Assembly: GCA_002478885.1 (NCBI GenBank)
Contig: DLKC01000004.1
Coordinates: 1 to 64,000, forward strand
Origin: Chitinophagaceae bacterium UBA7600
GTDB lineage: Bacteria > Bacteroidota > Bacteroidia > Chitinophagales > Chitinophagaceae
Length of the DNA: 64,000 nucleotides
Direction: 5' to 3'
Shown: one piece after another, positions 16,673 through 24,889 of the stretch
How positions within the stretch are numbered: position 1 is the stretch's first letter
Layout: the number at the start of each line of letters is the position of its first letter
Position numbers and translations under genes: made by a program
The notes under the pieces: model-generated
Database searches by the model: none
Seen by the model: only the letters and a program-made list of their open reading frames with translations
What the model was told of the DNA's origin: nothing

Positions 16673-17641
16673 TACGCGGTTTGGTCATCGGAAAATTTTT
16701 GCCTGTACATAACGGGCACATTGCGTTAATTAACTTCGCGGCTTCACAATGTGACGAATTGATCGTTTCAATGAGCTTTACCCCGGCGGACCTTGTGCCA
16801 TCCGAACTGCGTTACAATTGGCTTAAACAATTATTTTCCTCGCAGGCCAATATCCATTGTCATTTAATAAAAGATGATTTTGATGATGAGAGGTTGCCGT
16901 TACCACAAAGAACCAGCTTGTGGGCGGCGAAGATAAAGGCGTGTTATCCTTCGATTGATGTCCTTTTTAGTTCTGAAGCATATGGGTTGCCATTTGCAGA
17001 AAACATGCATGCGAGACATGTAGTTTTCGATCCCGAACGAAAAAATGTTCCTGTTTCCGCAACACTTATCAGGACACGGCCTTTTGCTTACTGGGAGCAT
17101 ATCCCTGAAAGCGTGCGACCTTATTTTGTAAAGAAGATTTGTTTCTATGGACCGGAAAGCACGGGTAAAACCTATATGTCAGCACTAATGGCCGACCGGT
17201 TTCAAACAGCGTGGGTGCCTGAAGCAGCGAGAAGCGTACTTACGTCAAATGAGTTTTCAGAAAAAGAGATCACCCGGATTGCCTTAACACAACGGCACTG
17301 TTGAGGAGAAAGTACAGGCAGCAAACAAGCTTTTATTCTGCGATACCGATGTTATCACAACGCAGATCTATTCAAGACATTACCTGGATTCTATTCCTGC
17401 AGTGCTTTATGAAATAGAAAGAGAAGTACACTATGACCTTTATTTCCTGATGGATATTGATGTGCCATGGATAGCAGACCCCTTACGTGACCTCGGCAAC
17501 AGGAGAACGGAAATGATGCGCATTTTCAAATCGGAACTTGGGAAAAGAAAGGTTCCGTATGTACTGGTACAGGGAAATTACCAACAACGGGAAGAACTGG
17601 TTACAGCAGCAATCAATAAGCTGCTTCGAGCATTTTCGTGA
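16669..17641 (+). pseudogene. nadR: NadR-like NMN adenylyltransferase/ribosylnicotinamide kinase, frameshifted
   Basis: The first frame (16669-17304, 211 residues) carries the nucleotidyltransferase domain (GKFLPVHNGHIALI, the HxGH site) and the kinase P-loop GPESTGKT, then stops after IALTQRHC. From about 17291 the next frame continues the kinase domain without loss (GTVEEKV, LLFCDTDVITTQIYSRHYL, then FLMDIDVPWIADPLRDLGNRR) to a stop at 17641. One extra base near 17288-17298 explains the break. There is no long homopolymer there. It may be a real mutation, a sequencing error or recoding. Coupled to pnuC, it should phosphorylate and adenylate imported nicotinamide riboside to NAD. Confidence 0.85.
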
Positions 17642-17693
17642 AAGCCTCCGGCTGCCATCAATGCGCTTTGTGTTTTGGCCGGAGTTGCCAGGA

Positions 17694-19010
17694 TCAATAG
17701 GCTTTCTTTACTGCTTTGCTATACACTTCAATGGCTCTTTTTCTTGCCGTATCATGATCAACGACCGGCCTTGGATAATCAAAGCTTTCCAGTTCTGGCA
17801 CCCATTTGCGTATATATTTTAAATCCTTGTCGAATTTTTCCGTTTGCAGCGTTGGGTTAAATACCCTGAAATAAGGAGCCGCATCACAACCGCTGCCGGC
17901 AGCCCATTGCCAGCCACCATTGTTTGCCGCATAATCATAGTCCAGCAACTTTTTTGCAAAGTATGCCTCGCCCCAGCGCCAGTCGATAAGCAAGTGTTTG
18001 GTGAGAAAAGAGGCCGTGATCATGCGCACCCGGTTATGCATGAACCCCGTGGCGTTTAATTCACGCATGCCGGCATCAACAATGGGGTAGCCGGTGCGGC
18101 CTTCGCACCATGCTTTAAATTCCGTTTCATTGTTGCGCCACCCGATCTTGTCGTATTCCTTTTTGAACGATTCGCCCCTGCGTACGTGCGGGAAATGCCA
18201 GAGAATCGCCTGGTAAAAATCGCGCCATACCAGTTCGTTCAGGTAAGTTTCACTAAGTGATTGGGCTGTGCCTGCCAGTTCGCGAATACTGATCGTGCCA
18301 AAGCGTAAATGCACGCCCAGCCTGCTGGTGCCATGCACTGCCGGAAAATTACGCCGCTCCTTATACTGCCGCACAATATCTTTCCGTGTCTCTTTTGACG
18401 GAAAAGATTCGCCTGTGCTTTCAAACCCCATGCTTTGCAGCAAAGGCATTTCCATTTCAGGCTGCTTATAGAAATGGTCAAAGTATTTTTCAACAGGATA
18501 AGGCTTTAAATGAAAATCGTTCAACACCGCCTTCCATTTCCTGCTGTATGGCGTAAATACCGTGTAAGGGCTGCTGTCATCTTTCAACACTTCCTCTTTC
18601 TCCAGCAGCACATGGTCTTTGTAAGTATGAAATGATGCGCCGTGTTCTTTTAATAAGGCAGCGACGGCTTCATCACGATCGATCGCGTATTGTTCGTAAT
18701 CATGGTTGGTAAAAACCTGCTCTACCGCGTAGGTTGTTAAAATGGAGCGGTAAACTTCCAATGGCTTTCCATACCAGACGTTCATCGTACTGCCCAGCGC
18801 ATTCAGTTGCTCCTGCATTGCCACGAGCACCGCATAAATAAATTCCACACGCCTGTCTTTTTTATCTTCCAGGTCATCGAGAATATTGGTATCAAAAATA
18901 AAAACGGGCAAAACCGGGTTCCTGCTTTTCAGGGCATGGTATAATGCTGCATTGTCGTGTAAACGCAAATCTCTCCTGAACCACATGATGCTGACCTTCT
19001 GCATATTCAA
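17694..19010 (-). CDS. phrB: Deoxyribodipyrimidine photolyase
   Basis: 438 residues (an alternative Met lies two codons in). The N-terminal alpha/beta domain opens with VSIMWFRRDLRLHDN, and the C-terminal FAD domain contains RIRMITASFLTKHLLIDWRWGE-like and YDYAANNGGWQWAAGSGCDAAPYFRVFNP (around residue 355), typical of class I CPD photolyases. It uses blue light and reduced FAD to split cyclobutane pyrimidine dimers. It is convergent with nadR, only about 50 bases apart. It ends in KKAY without an obvious terminator. Cryptochrome-DASH is less likely because the canonical class I GWQW and PYFRVFNP segments are present. Confidence 0.92.
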   Translation of the reverse strand: MNMQKVSIMWFRRDLRLHDNAALYHALKSRNPVLPVFIFDTNILDDLEDKKDRRVEFIYAVLVAMQEQLNALGSTMNVWYGKPLEVYRSILTTYAVEQVFTNHDYEQYAIDRDEAVAALLKEHGASFHTYKDHVLLEKEEVLKDDSSPYTVFTPYSRKWKAVLNDFHLKPYPVEKYFDHFYKQPEMEMPLLQSMGFESTGESFPSKETRKDIVRQYKERRNFPAVHGTSRLGVHLRFGTISIRELAGTAQSLSETYLNELVWRDFYQAILWHFPHVRRGESFKKEYDKIGWRNNETEFKAWCEGRTGYPIVDAGMRELNATGFMHNRVRMITASFLTKHLLIDWRWGEAYFAKKLLDYDYAANNGGWQWAAGSGCDAAPYFRVFNPTLQTEKFDKDLKYIRKWVPELESFDYPRPVVDHDTARKRAIEVYSKAVKKAY

Positions 19011-19078
19011 ATCTTTGCCTGACTAAACAATTTTAAAGAAGAAAAGTTGAAGCATTTTGAACCGGGCGGTATATCTTT

Positions 19079-19110
19079 TGGCAGCTGTTGTTGCGTCGCA
19101 CACTTCAGCT
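19079..19110 (+). repeat. Dispersed repeat, copy 8 (short form)
   Basis: TGTTGTTGCGTCGCACACTT in the gap between the PabC-like gene and the photolyase gene. The outer GCCCGGC end is not clear. Confidence 0.6.
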
Positions 19111-19148
19111 GTAAAGCATAACCGGTCAATATGCTAACGACAGCAGCG

Positions 19149-20003
19149 CTACAAGCCAGCCAAAGGTTCCACAAACTGCTTATACAGCCTTTCTGCCGAT
19201 TGATTCGTGTAATGATATTGCCCACAGCTGTGCACCCACTTAATGCCATATACGCCGTTTGTCAAAAACAACTCCGATGCGTCTAGTACATCCCGTGTTT
19301 CGATCTGTGTTTCTTCAACCGGAATATTTTCTTCGCGCATGCACTTCAGCAGGTGCCTGCGCATTACACCGCTCACACAGCCTTCGTTGAGGGCCGGTGT
19401 TTTTACAGCGCCATCTTTTACAATAAAAACATTCGCGATGGTTGCATCTGCTATACGGTTATAGCTGTTTAATACCAGCGCGTCGTTCAGGTGATGTTTC
19501 TTCGCCCATAAGGCGGCCATGACATAACACAGGTAATTGTTACTCTTTACATGACTGTAATTATCACCAGTCTTCTTTGCATCTTTGAATATGTCAATGA
19601 CCAGGCCATTCTCGTTGAATACATTCACCTGCGGGTTCAGCTGCCAGGTTTGTATCAGCCAGTTGGGAAAATGATTTTCGGCATCATACAGGCCGCCGTT
19701 GCCACGAAAAATGGTTAGCCTTATTCTTCCCGATTTGTTGTGGTAATTCTTAGCAGCAAGTTCAGTCACCTGGTTCAGCAGGTATTCAGCGGTTAAGTAG
19801 CCAGGCTTATCAAACTGCAGCAGTTCGAGCGAAGCAAACAATCTTTCGAAATGGTAGTTGCTTAATGCGATTTTTCCATTGACTATTTTCATGGTCTCAA
19901 AAAATCCATCGCCATATCGGAAGGAGCGGTTGTCGGGTGAGATAAGCAATTTATCTGACCTGTATATTTTGCCGTTATAATTTAAAAAGGAATTGCCTGC
20001 CAT
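19149..20003 (-). CDS. Class IV aminotransferase, aminodeoxychorismate lyase-like
   Basis: 284 residues of the fold-type IV PLP family. FRYGDGFFETMKIVNGK near residue 30 and SHVKSNNYLCYVMAALWAKK (with the PLP-binding Lys about residue 154) are typical, as are ALVLNSYNRIADATIANVFIV and the GVMRRHLL motif. Within the family the GDGFFETM start and single-gene setting favour PabC (folate branch, 4-amino-4-deoxychorismate to p-aminobenzoate) over branched-chain aminotransferases or D-amino-acid transaminase. That choice is inference. No pabA/pabB gene is in the window. Confidence 0.82.
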   Translation of the reverse strand: MAGNSFLNYNGKIYRSDKLLISPDNRSFRYGDGFFETMKIVNGKIALSNYHFERLFASLELLQFDKPGYLTAEYLLNQVTELAAKNYHNKSGRIRLTIFRGNGGLYDAENHFPNWLIQTWQLNPQVNVFNENGLVIDIFKDAKKTGDNYSHVKSNNYLCYVMAALWAKKHHLNDALVLNSYNRIADATIANVFIVKDGAVKTPALNEGCVSGVMRRHLLKCMREENIPVEETQIETRDVLDASELFLTNGVYGIKWVHSCGQYHYTNQSAERLYKQFVEPLAGL

Positions 20004-20083
20004 AAAACAAATGTAGTAAAGCTGTGCACGATCTTTCGGGCGAAGTTATCAGCCTATTTTAATTGATGCGTAATGGCACCAAC

Positions 20084-20157
20084 GCACAAGCGTGCGAGGC
20101 CGGATCAGCCGGCACTGTCGCGAAAGCAAAGCCCAATGCCTCCACAGCAGCCGGGCC
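20084..20157 (-). repeat. Dispersed repeat, copy 9 (hairpin form)
   Basis: GCACAAGCGTGCGAGGCCGG, then ATCAGCCGGCACTGTCGCG and a terminal GCCGGGC. It lies just upstream of the DUF5686 gene and is open in that gene's frame, which falsely extends it. Confidence 0.75.
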
Positions 20158-20230
20158 CAAATTATATGTTAATGTTTATACATGGTCATGCTTAGTGAAG
20201 CCGGCTATCTATTTTCGTTTGCATAACACT

Positions 20231-22795
20231 ATGCAAAAAAATCTACTCCTGTCACTTATTGCCGCCTGTTGTTGCAGCCTCGCTTTTGCAGGCCGGGTAA
20301 GCGGCGTTATCAGCGATAATAAGGGTGCTATACTTCCGTTTGCATCGGTACTTGTTAAAGAAACTTCGAAAGGCACTACGGCTAACCAGGAAGGCAAATA
20401 TTTCCTGGAACTGAAACCGGGCGACTATACTATTGTTGTGCAGTATGTGGGCTATACAAGGCTGCAAAAGAAAGTGCATGTTACTGCTGAAGACATGCAG
20501 CTTAATTTCGAACTGGAACCACAACAACTGCAATTGAATGACGTTGTGGTGAAATCGGGCGCTGAAGATCCTGCCTATGAGATTATCCGCAATGCCATAA
20601 AGAAGCGCCCTGAATACCGCTCGCCGCTTGACTCATTTACCTGTGAAGCCTATATTAAAACCCTGATGAAAACAAGGAAACTCCCTAAACGTGTTTTCGG
20701 GCAAAAGATCGATTCATCGGCGAGAAAGGATATGGGAGTTGATTCGGCAGGGAAAGGCATCATTTATTTATCAGAGTCCATCACAAATATCGCTTTTAAG
20801 AAGCCGGATAAAATAAAACTGGAAGTTGTTTCAGGAAGAGAGAGCGGTTCGAATGGCTATGGTTTTAACTTCCCTACGTTCATCAATTTTTATGAAAATA
20901 ATGTGAACGTGCTCACCGACCAATTTGCGCCACGTGGTTATGTTTCACCCATTGCTGATGGGGCTTTGGGCTTTTACAAATATCATTACCTCGGCTCCTT
21001 CTTTGAAGAAGGGAAAGAGATACACCAGATACAGGTTACGCCAAAAAGAAAATATGAGCCATTATTCACTGGCACCATCAACATCACCGAAGGCGAATGG
21101 CGCATTCACAGCCTTGACCTGATGCTTACAAAAGAATCACAGCTTGAACTGCTCGATACAGTAAAGATCAAACAGATACAAATGCCGGTTGGCAATGATG
21201 TGTGGCGCACAAAAGACCAGGTCGTCTATTTTACATTTAATCTTTTGGGCATTGATGCCATCGGTAATTTTGTTAATGTGTTCAACAAGTACGACCTGGA
21301 TCCTGCTTTCTCCAAAAAATACTTTAACAACGTGGTGGTGGCTTACGACACCGGTGTGAATAAGAAGCCAAAAACATTCTGGGATTCGATAAGGCCTGTT
21401 CCCCTGGAGCCGGAAGAAATAAAAGACTACAAAGTAAAAGACAGTATTTACCAGTTTCAGAAAGACTCGGCGTGGTCAAAGCGAAACATTGATTCGCTGC
21501 GTAAAAAGCAAGGCCGCATCTCTGCCGGGAATATTCTCTGGAACGGCTTTACGCGATCCAACTACGACCCGAAAAAATGGACATCGGTGCGTTGGGAACC
21601 CTTGCTAAAGCAGCTTCAATACAATACAGTCGAAGGCATCGCGGCAAATGCGGAAGCCACGATCAACAGGGCTTTGCCGGGAATAAAAAAGGAAATAAGC
21701 TTTACGCCGCATCTTCGTTACGGATTCAGTAATACGCATTTTAACGCGTGGGCAACGGTTAGCCTGCACAGGCAATTCTTCCACTGGAACCCGGGTGGGG
21801 CTGACGACGAGGATAATGAGCAGGCGAATAATTTTCGCCGGGCAAGATGGACATTAAGCGGTGGTAAACGCGTTAGCCAGTTTAATAAAGATGAACCGAT
21901 CGGCCCTTTGCTTAACAGCATTTATACGCTGTTCTTTAACCACAACTACATGAAACTGTATGAAAATTATTTTGGTTCGGTGGACTACCGTGCAAGAACG
22001 CAAAATGATATTCGCTATGGTTTTAATTTGTTGTATGAAAACAGGCTGCCAATAGAAAACACGACCGATTATTCTGTGATCAAATATGACCCGCAGAAAT
22101 TTACACCTAACTACCCGACAGAGTTGCTGAGTGAGCAATTTCAGCGGCACCAGGCATTGATCGTGTCGGCGGATATTGAGTACCAGCCCGGCCAGAAATT
22201 TATCCAGTACCCGAGGAGCCGTGTTCCATTGGGATCGAAATATCCAACATTCAAACTCAGTTACCAGAAAGGGGTCAACAATATTTTGGGCAGCGATGTT
22301 GACTTCGACAAATGGAATTTCTCCATTGCCGATGACGCTAATTTTAAACTCGCCGGACAGTTTAAATACCGCATTGATGTTGGCGGGTTTTTTAACACAA
22401 AGTCAGTGTTTGTTCAAGACTACCGGCACTTTAACGGTAACCAGACTATTTTTGCCAGCGCATATCTCAACAGCTTCCAGGCTGCACCTTATTATGCCAA
22501 CAGCACCACCGCTTCGTTTTATATGACCGCGCATGCCGAGCATCATTTCAACGGGTTACTGACCAATAAAATTCCTTTGTTCAAGCGCCTCAACTGGAAT
22601 CTTGTTGCAGCGGGCAATGCGTTTTATGTAAACGGCAGCAATAACTATTACGAAGTTTCAGCGGGGCTCGAAAATATTTTGAAGACGTTCCGTTTTGATG
22701 TGGTAGGTTCTTACCTGAATGGCCAAAAGGGTCAGATCGCTCTGCGGATCGGTTTTGGCGGGTTGCTGGGTGGCAAGCTAAGGTTTAATGATTAG
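20231..22795 (+). CDS. DUF5686 and carboxypeptidase-regulatory-like domain outer-membrane protein
   Basis: About 854 residues from the ATG at 20231. The frame is open for 56 more codons upstream, but those encode a dispersed repeat. The signal peptide MQKNLLLSLIAACCCSLAFA leads into a CarboxypepD-reg-like beta-sandwich (about 20-105: GVISDNKGAILPFASVLVKETSKGTTANQEGKYFLELKPGDY). The remaining ~740 residues match the DUF5686 family, predicted to form an outer-membrane beta-barrel (alternating aromatic strands to the end, final GFGGLLGGKLRFND). No TonB-plug is seen, so it is not a classical SusC receptor. Its function is unknown. Confidence 0.88.
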   Translation: MQKNLLLSLIAACCCSLAFAGRVSGVISDNKGAILPFASVLVKETSKGTTANQEGKYFLELKPGDYTIVVQYVGYTRLQKKVHVTAEDMQLNFELEPQQLQLNDVVVKSGAEDPAYEIIRNAIKKRPEYRSPLDSFTCEAYIKTLMKTRKLPKRVFGQKIDSSARKDMGVDSAGKGIIYLSESITNIAFKKPDKIKLEVVSGRESGSNGYGFNFPTFINFYENNVNVLTDQFAPRGYVSPIADGALGFYKYHYLGSFFEEGKEIHQIQVTPKRKYEPLFTGTINITEGEWRIHSLDLMLTKESQLELLDTVKIKQIQMPVGNDVWRTKDQVVYFTFNLLGIDAIGNFVNVFNKYDLDPAFSKKYFNNVVVAYDTGVNKKPKTFWDSIRPVPLEPEEIKDYKVKDSIYQFQKDSAWSKRNIDSLRKKQGRISAGNILWNGFTRSNYDPKKWTSVRWEPLLKQLQYNTVEGIAANAEATINRALPGIKKEISFTPHLRYGFSNTHFNAWATVSLHRQFFHWNPGGADDEDNEQANNFRRARWTLSGGKRVSQFNKDEPIGPLLNSIYTLFFNHNYMKLYENYFGSVDYRARTQNDIRYGFNLLYENRLPIENTTDYSVIKYDPQKFTPNYPTELLSEQFQRHQALIVSADIEYQPGQKFIQYPRSRVPLGSKYPTFKLSYQKGVNNILGSDVDFDKWNFSIADDANFKLAGQFKYRIDVGGFFNTKSVFVQDYRHFNGNQTIFASAYLNSFQAAPYYANSTTASFYMTAHAEHHFNGLLTNKIPLFKRLNWNLVAAGNAFYVNGSNNYYEVSAGLENILKTFRFDVVGSYLNGQKGQIALRIGFGGLLGGKLRFND

Positions 22796-22842
22796 GCAGC
22801 CTATCCGCTCTTTTGGCCTGAAGCTTTCCTTATCTTGCAAAT

Positions 22843-23937
22843 ATGAAGATCGCAGCCATTATGGAAGTGCTGGAAAAAATAGCGCCGCCTGCTTACCAGG
22901 AATCTTATGACAATGCCGGACTGCTGACAGGCAACCCGGGCTGGGAATGTTCGGGAATTATTTGCGCGCTTGACGCCACGGAAGCGGTGATACTTGAAGC
23001 GAAGTCAAGGAACTGTAACCTGGTTGTGGCACACCATCCCATTATATTCAGCGGCCTGAAAAGGATCACCGGGAAGAATTATGTAGAAAAAGCGGTGATC
23101 GCCGCCATTAAAAATGATATTGCCATTTATGCCATTCATACCAATCTTGATAATGTTCATACCGGGGTAAACCATAAAATGGCCGATATGCTGGGATTGG
23201 TCAACAGGAAAATACTTGCTCCTAAAGCGGGCCTGTTAATGAAACTGGCAACTTTTGTCCCTTCCGGTCATGCCGAAGAATTGAGGTCAGCCATCTTCGC
23301 CGCCGGTGCAGGCCATATCGGCAATTACAGTGAGTGTAGTTTTAACGTGAACGGAACAGGCACGTATAAAGCAGGGGAAGCAGCCAATCCTTTTCTCGGT
23401 GAGATTGGCAAGCGGCATGAAGAGCCTGAAACAAAAATAGAGGTCATTTTTCCCGCCTACCTGCAAAACCAATTGGTTGCCGCAATGAAAAATGCCCATC
23501 CTTACGAAGAGGTGGCTTATGATGTTGTTCCGATGGCCAATGAAAACCAACTGGCGGGTAGCGGACTTGTGGGTGAGTTGCCGGTAGCCTGTACGGGTCC
23601 GGAATTCCTGGCAGAACTGAAGCTGGCTTTTGGACTTTCTGTGGTAAGGCACACCGCGTTACTGGAAAAACCCGTTAAAAGAGTGGCGCTTTGCGGCGGG
23701 GCCGGCAGCTTTTTGGTAAGCCGTGCAATCAGCGCCGGGGCTGACTTTTACGTAACGGCCGATGTGAAATACCACGAATTTTTCGATGCCAATGACCGGA
23801 TCGTTTTTGCCGATATCGGCCACTGGGAAAGCGAGCAGTTTACCATTGATTTGCTGTTTGATATTTTAAAAGCTAATTTCCCTACCTTTGCCGTCCTCAA
23901 AACGGAAGTAAGAACCAACCCGGTTTACTATTCGTGA
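22843..23937 (+). CDS. NIF3/DUF34 dinuclear-metal protein
   Basis: 364 residues with the NIF3 N-terminal half (AYQESYDNAGLLTGNPGW, VAHHPIIFSGLKRITGKNYVEK, AIYAIHTNLDNVHTGVNHKMAD), a central YqfO/PII-like insert (about 125-235), and the C-terminal half (CGGAGSFLVSRAISAGADFYVTADVKYHEFFDA ... DIGHWESEQFTIDLL). The His and Asp/Glu metal ligands of the di-metal site are present. The family is often annotated as GTP cyclohydrolase I type 2, but its physiological role is unsettled. In Bacteroidota it is regularly beside the zinc-ribbon protein that follows here. Confidence 0.9.
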   Translation: MKIAAIMEVLEKIAPPAYQESYDNAGLLTGNPGWECSGIICALDATEAVILEAKSRNCNLVVAHHPIIFSGLKRITGKNYVEKAVIAAIKNDIAIYAIHTNLDNVHTGVNHKMADMLGLVNRKILAPKAGLLMKLATFVPSGHAEELRSAIFAAGAGHIGNYSECSFNVNGTGTYKAGEAANPFLGEIGKRHEEPETKIEVIFPAYLQNQLVAAMKNAHPYEEVAYDVVPMANENQLAGSGLVGELPVACTGPEFLAELKLAFGLSVVRHTALLEKPVKRVALCGGAGSFLVSRAISAGADFYVTADVKYHEFFDANDRIVFADIGHWESEQFTIDLLFDILKANFPTFAVLKTEVRTNPVYYS

Positions 23938-23968
23938 GAGCTGTATTTGGTCGCACAGATATCCGGGA

Positions 23969-24018
23969 GTACAAGGGTGCGACGCAACGAAGACGGGAAA
24001 AGGGCGGAACGCCGGGTT
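23969..24018 (-). repeat. Dispersed repeat, copy 10 (short form)
   Basis: GTACAAGGGTGCGACGCAAC followed by GAAGACGGG and GCCGGGTT. It lies between the NIF3 and zinc-ribbon genes. Confidence 0.75.
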
Positions 24019-24060
24019 CACTATACTCCTTAAATTGGTTATAAAACTACAATCAGATAT

Positions 24061-24816
24061 ATGGCATCAGTAAAAGATTATTCGGTTGAAGAAAAATTAT
24101 CTTCACTTGTTAAGCTGCAAAAGATCGACTCCAAGCTTGATGAGATCAAAATTTTGAAGGGTGAACTTCCGATGGAAGTGAGCGACCTGGAAGATGAGCT
24201 TACGGGTCTTAACAGCCGCAGAACACGTGTGGAAGAAGAGATCAACGGCATTACCGAGTTTATTGAGCAGAAGAAAAATGCGATAAAAGAATCTGCTGAA
24301 CTCGTAAAGAAATACGAGAAGCAAAGCGAAGCCGTAAAGAACAGCCGCGAATTTGAAGCAATCAACAAAGAAATAGAAATGCAGCAGCTTGAAGGCAAGC
24401 TCGCTGAAAAACATATCCGCGATGCGAATGAAGAACTTGCCGACAAAGCAAGGGCGCTCGAATCTGTGAGAAAACAAATCGCTACAAGAGAGGCCACACT
24501 CGCACATAAAAAAGGTGAACTGGATAAGATTATTCTTGAGACAGAAAAAGAGGAAAAACATTTTGCTGATCTCGCTGAAACAGCACGTAAGTCAACCGAC
24601 GACCGCCTGCTGTATTCTTATGACCGCATCCGTAACAGCTACCGCAATGGTCTCGCTGTTGTGCCGGTTGAAAGAGATGCCTGCGGTGGCTGCTTTAACG
24701 CCATTCCCCCGCAGAGACAAAGCGAAATCCGCCAACGCAAGAAAATAATGATCTGCGAAAACTGCGGCCGTATACTGGTAGATGATGACCTGAATGCCAG
24801 CACGGAAGTGAAATAA
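24061..24816 (+). CDS. Coiled-coil protein with C4 zinc ribbon
   Basis: 251 residues. Residues about 10-190 are a long helical coiled coil rich in Glu, Lys and Leu, and the C-terminus carries CGGCFNAIPPQRQSEIRQRKKIMICENCGRIL, a C4 zinc ribbon (two CxxC pairs). This architecture matches the bacterial CT398/HP0958-type family, implicated in nucleic-acid binding or chaperoning in other phyla. The role in Bacteroidota is not known. It is followed by a terminator that ends within 60 bases of the stop. Confidence 0.85.
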   Translation: MASVKDYSVEEKLSSLVKLQKIDSKLDEIKILKGELPMEVSDLEDELTGLNSRRTRVEEEINGITEFIEQKKNAIKESAELVKKYEKQSEAVKNSREFEAINKEIEMQQLEGKLAEKHIRDANEELADKARALESVRKQIATREATLAHKKGELDKIILETEKEEKHFADLAETARKSTDDRLLYSYDRIRNSYRNGLAVVPVERDACGGCFNAIPPQRQSEIRQRKKIMICENCGRILVDDDLNASTEVK

Positions 24817-24845
24817 ACAGTGTTAAACTATAATAAAGCTTTAAG

Positions 24846-24873
24846 AAAGGGTGCTCATGTCGGCATCCTTTTT
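24846..24873 (+). terminator. Terminator after zinc-ribbon gene
   Basis: AAAGGGTGC and GCATCCTTT form nine pairs (one G-U) around TCATGTCG and run into TTTTATTTT. The frame of the following TPR gene is open through this hairpin, so starts at 24851 or 24857 are unlikely. Confidence 0.7.
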
Positions 24874-24889
24874 TATTTTCGGCCGGCGA

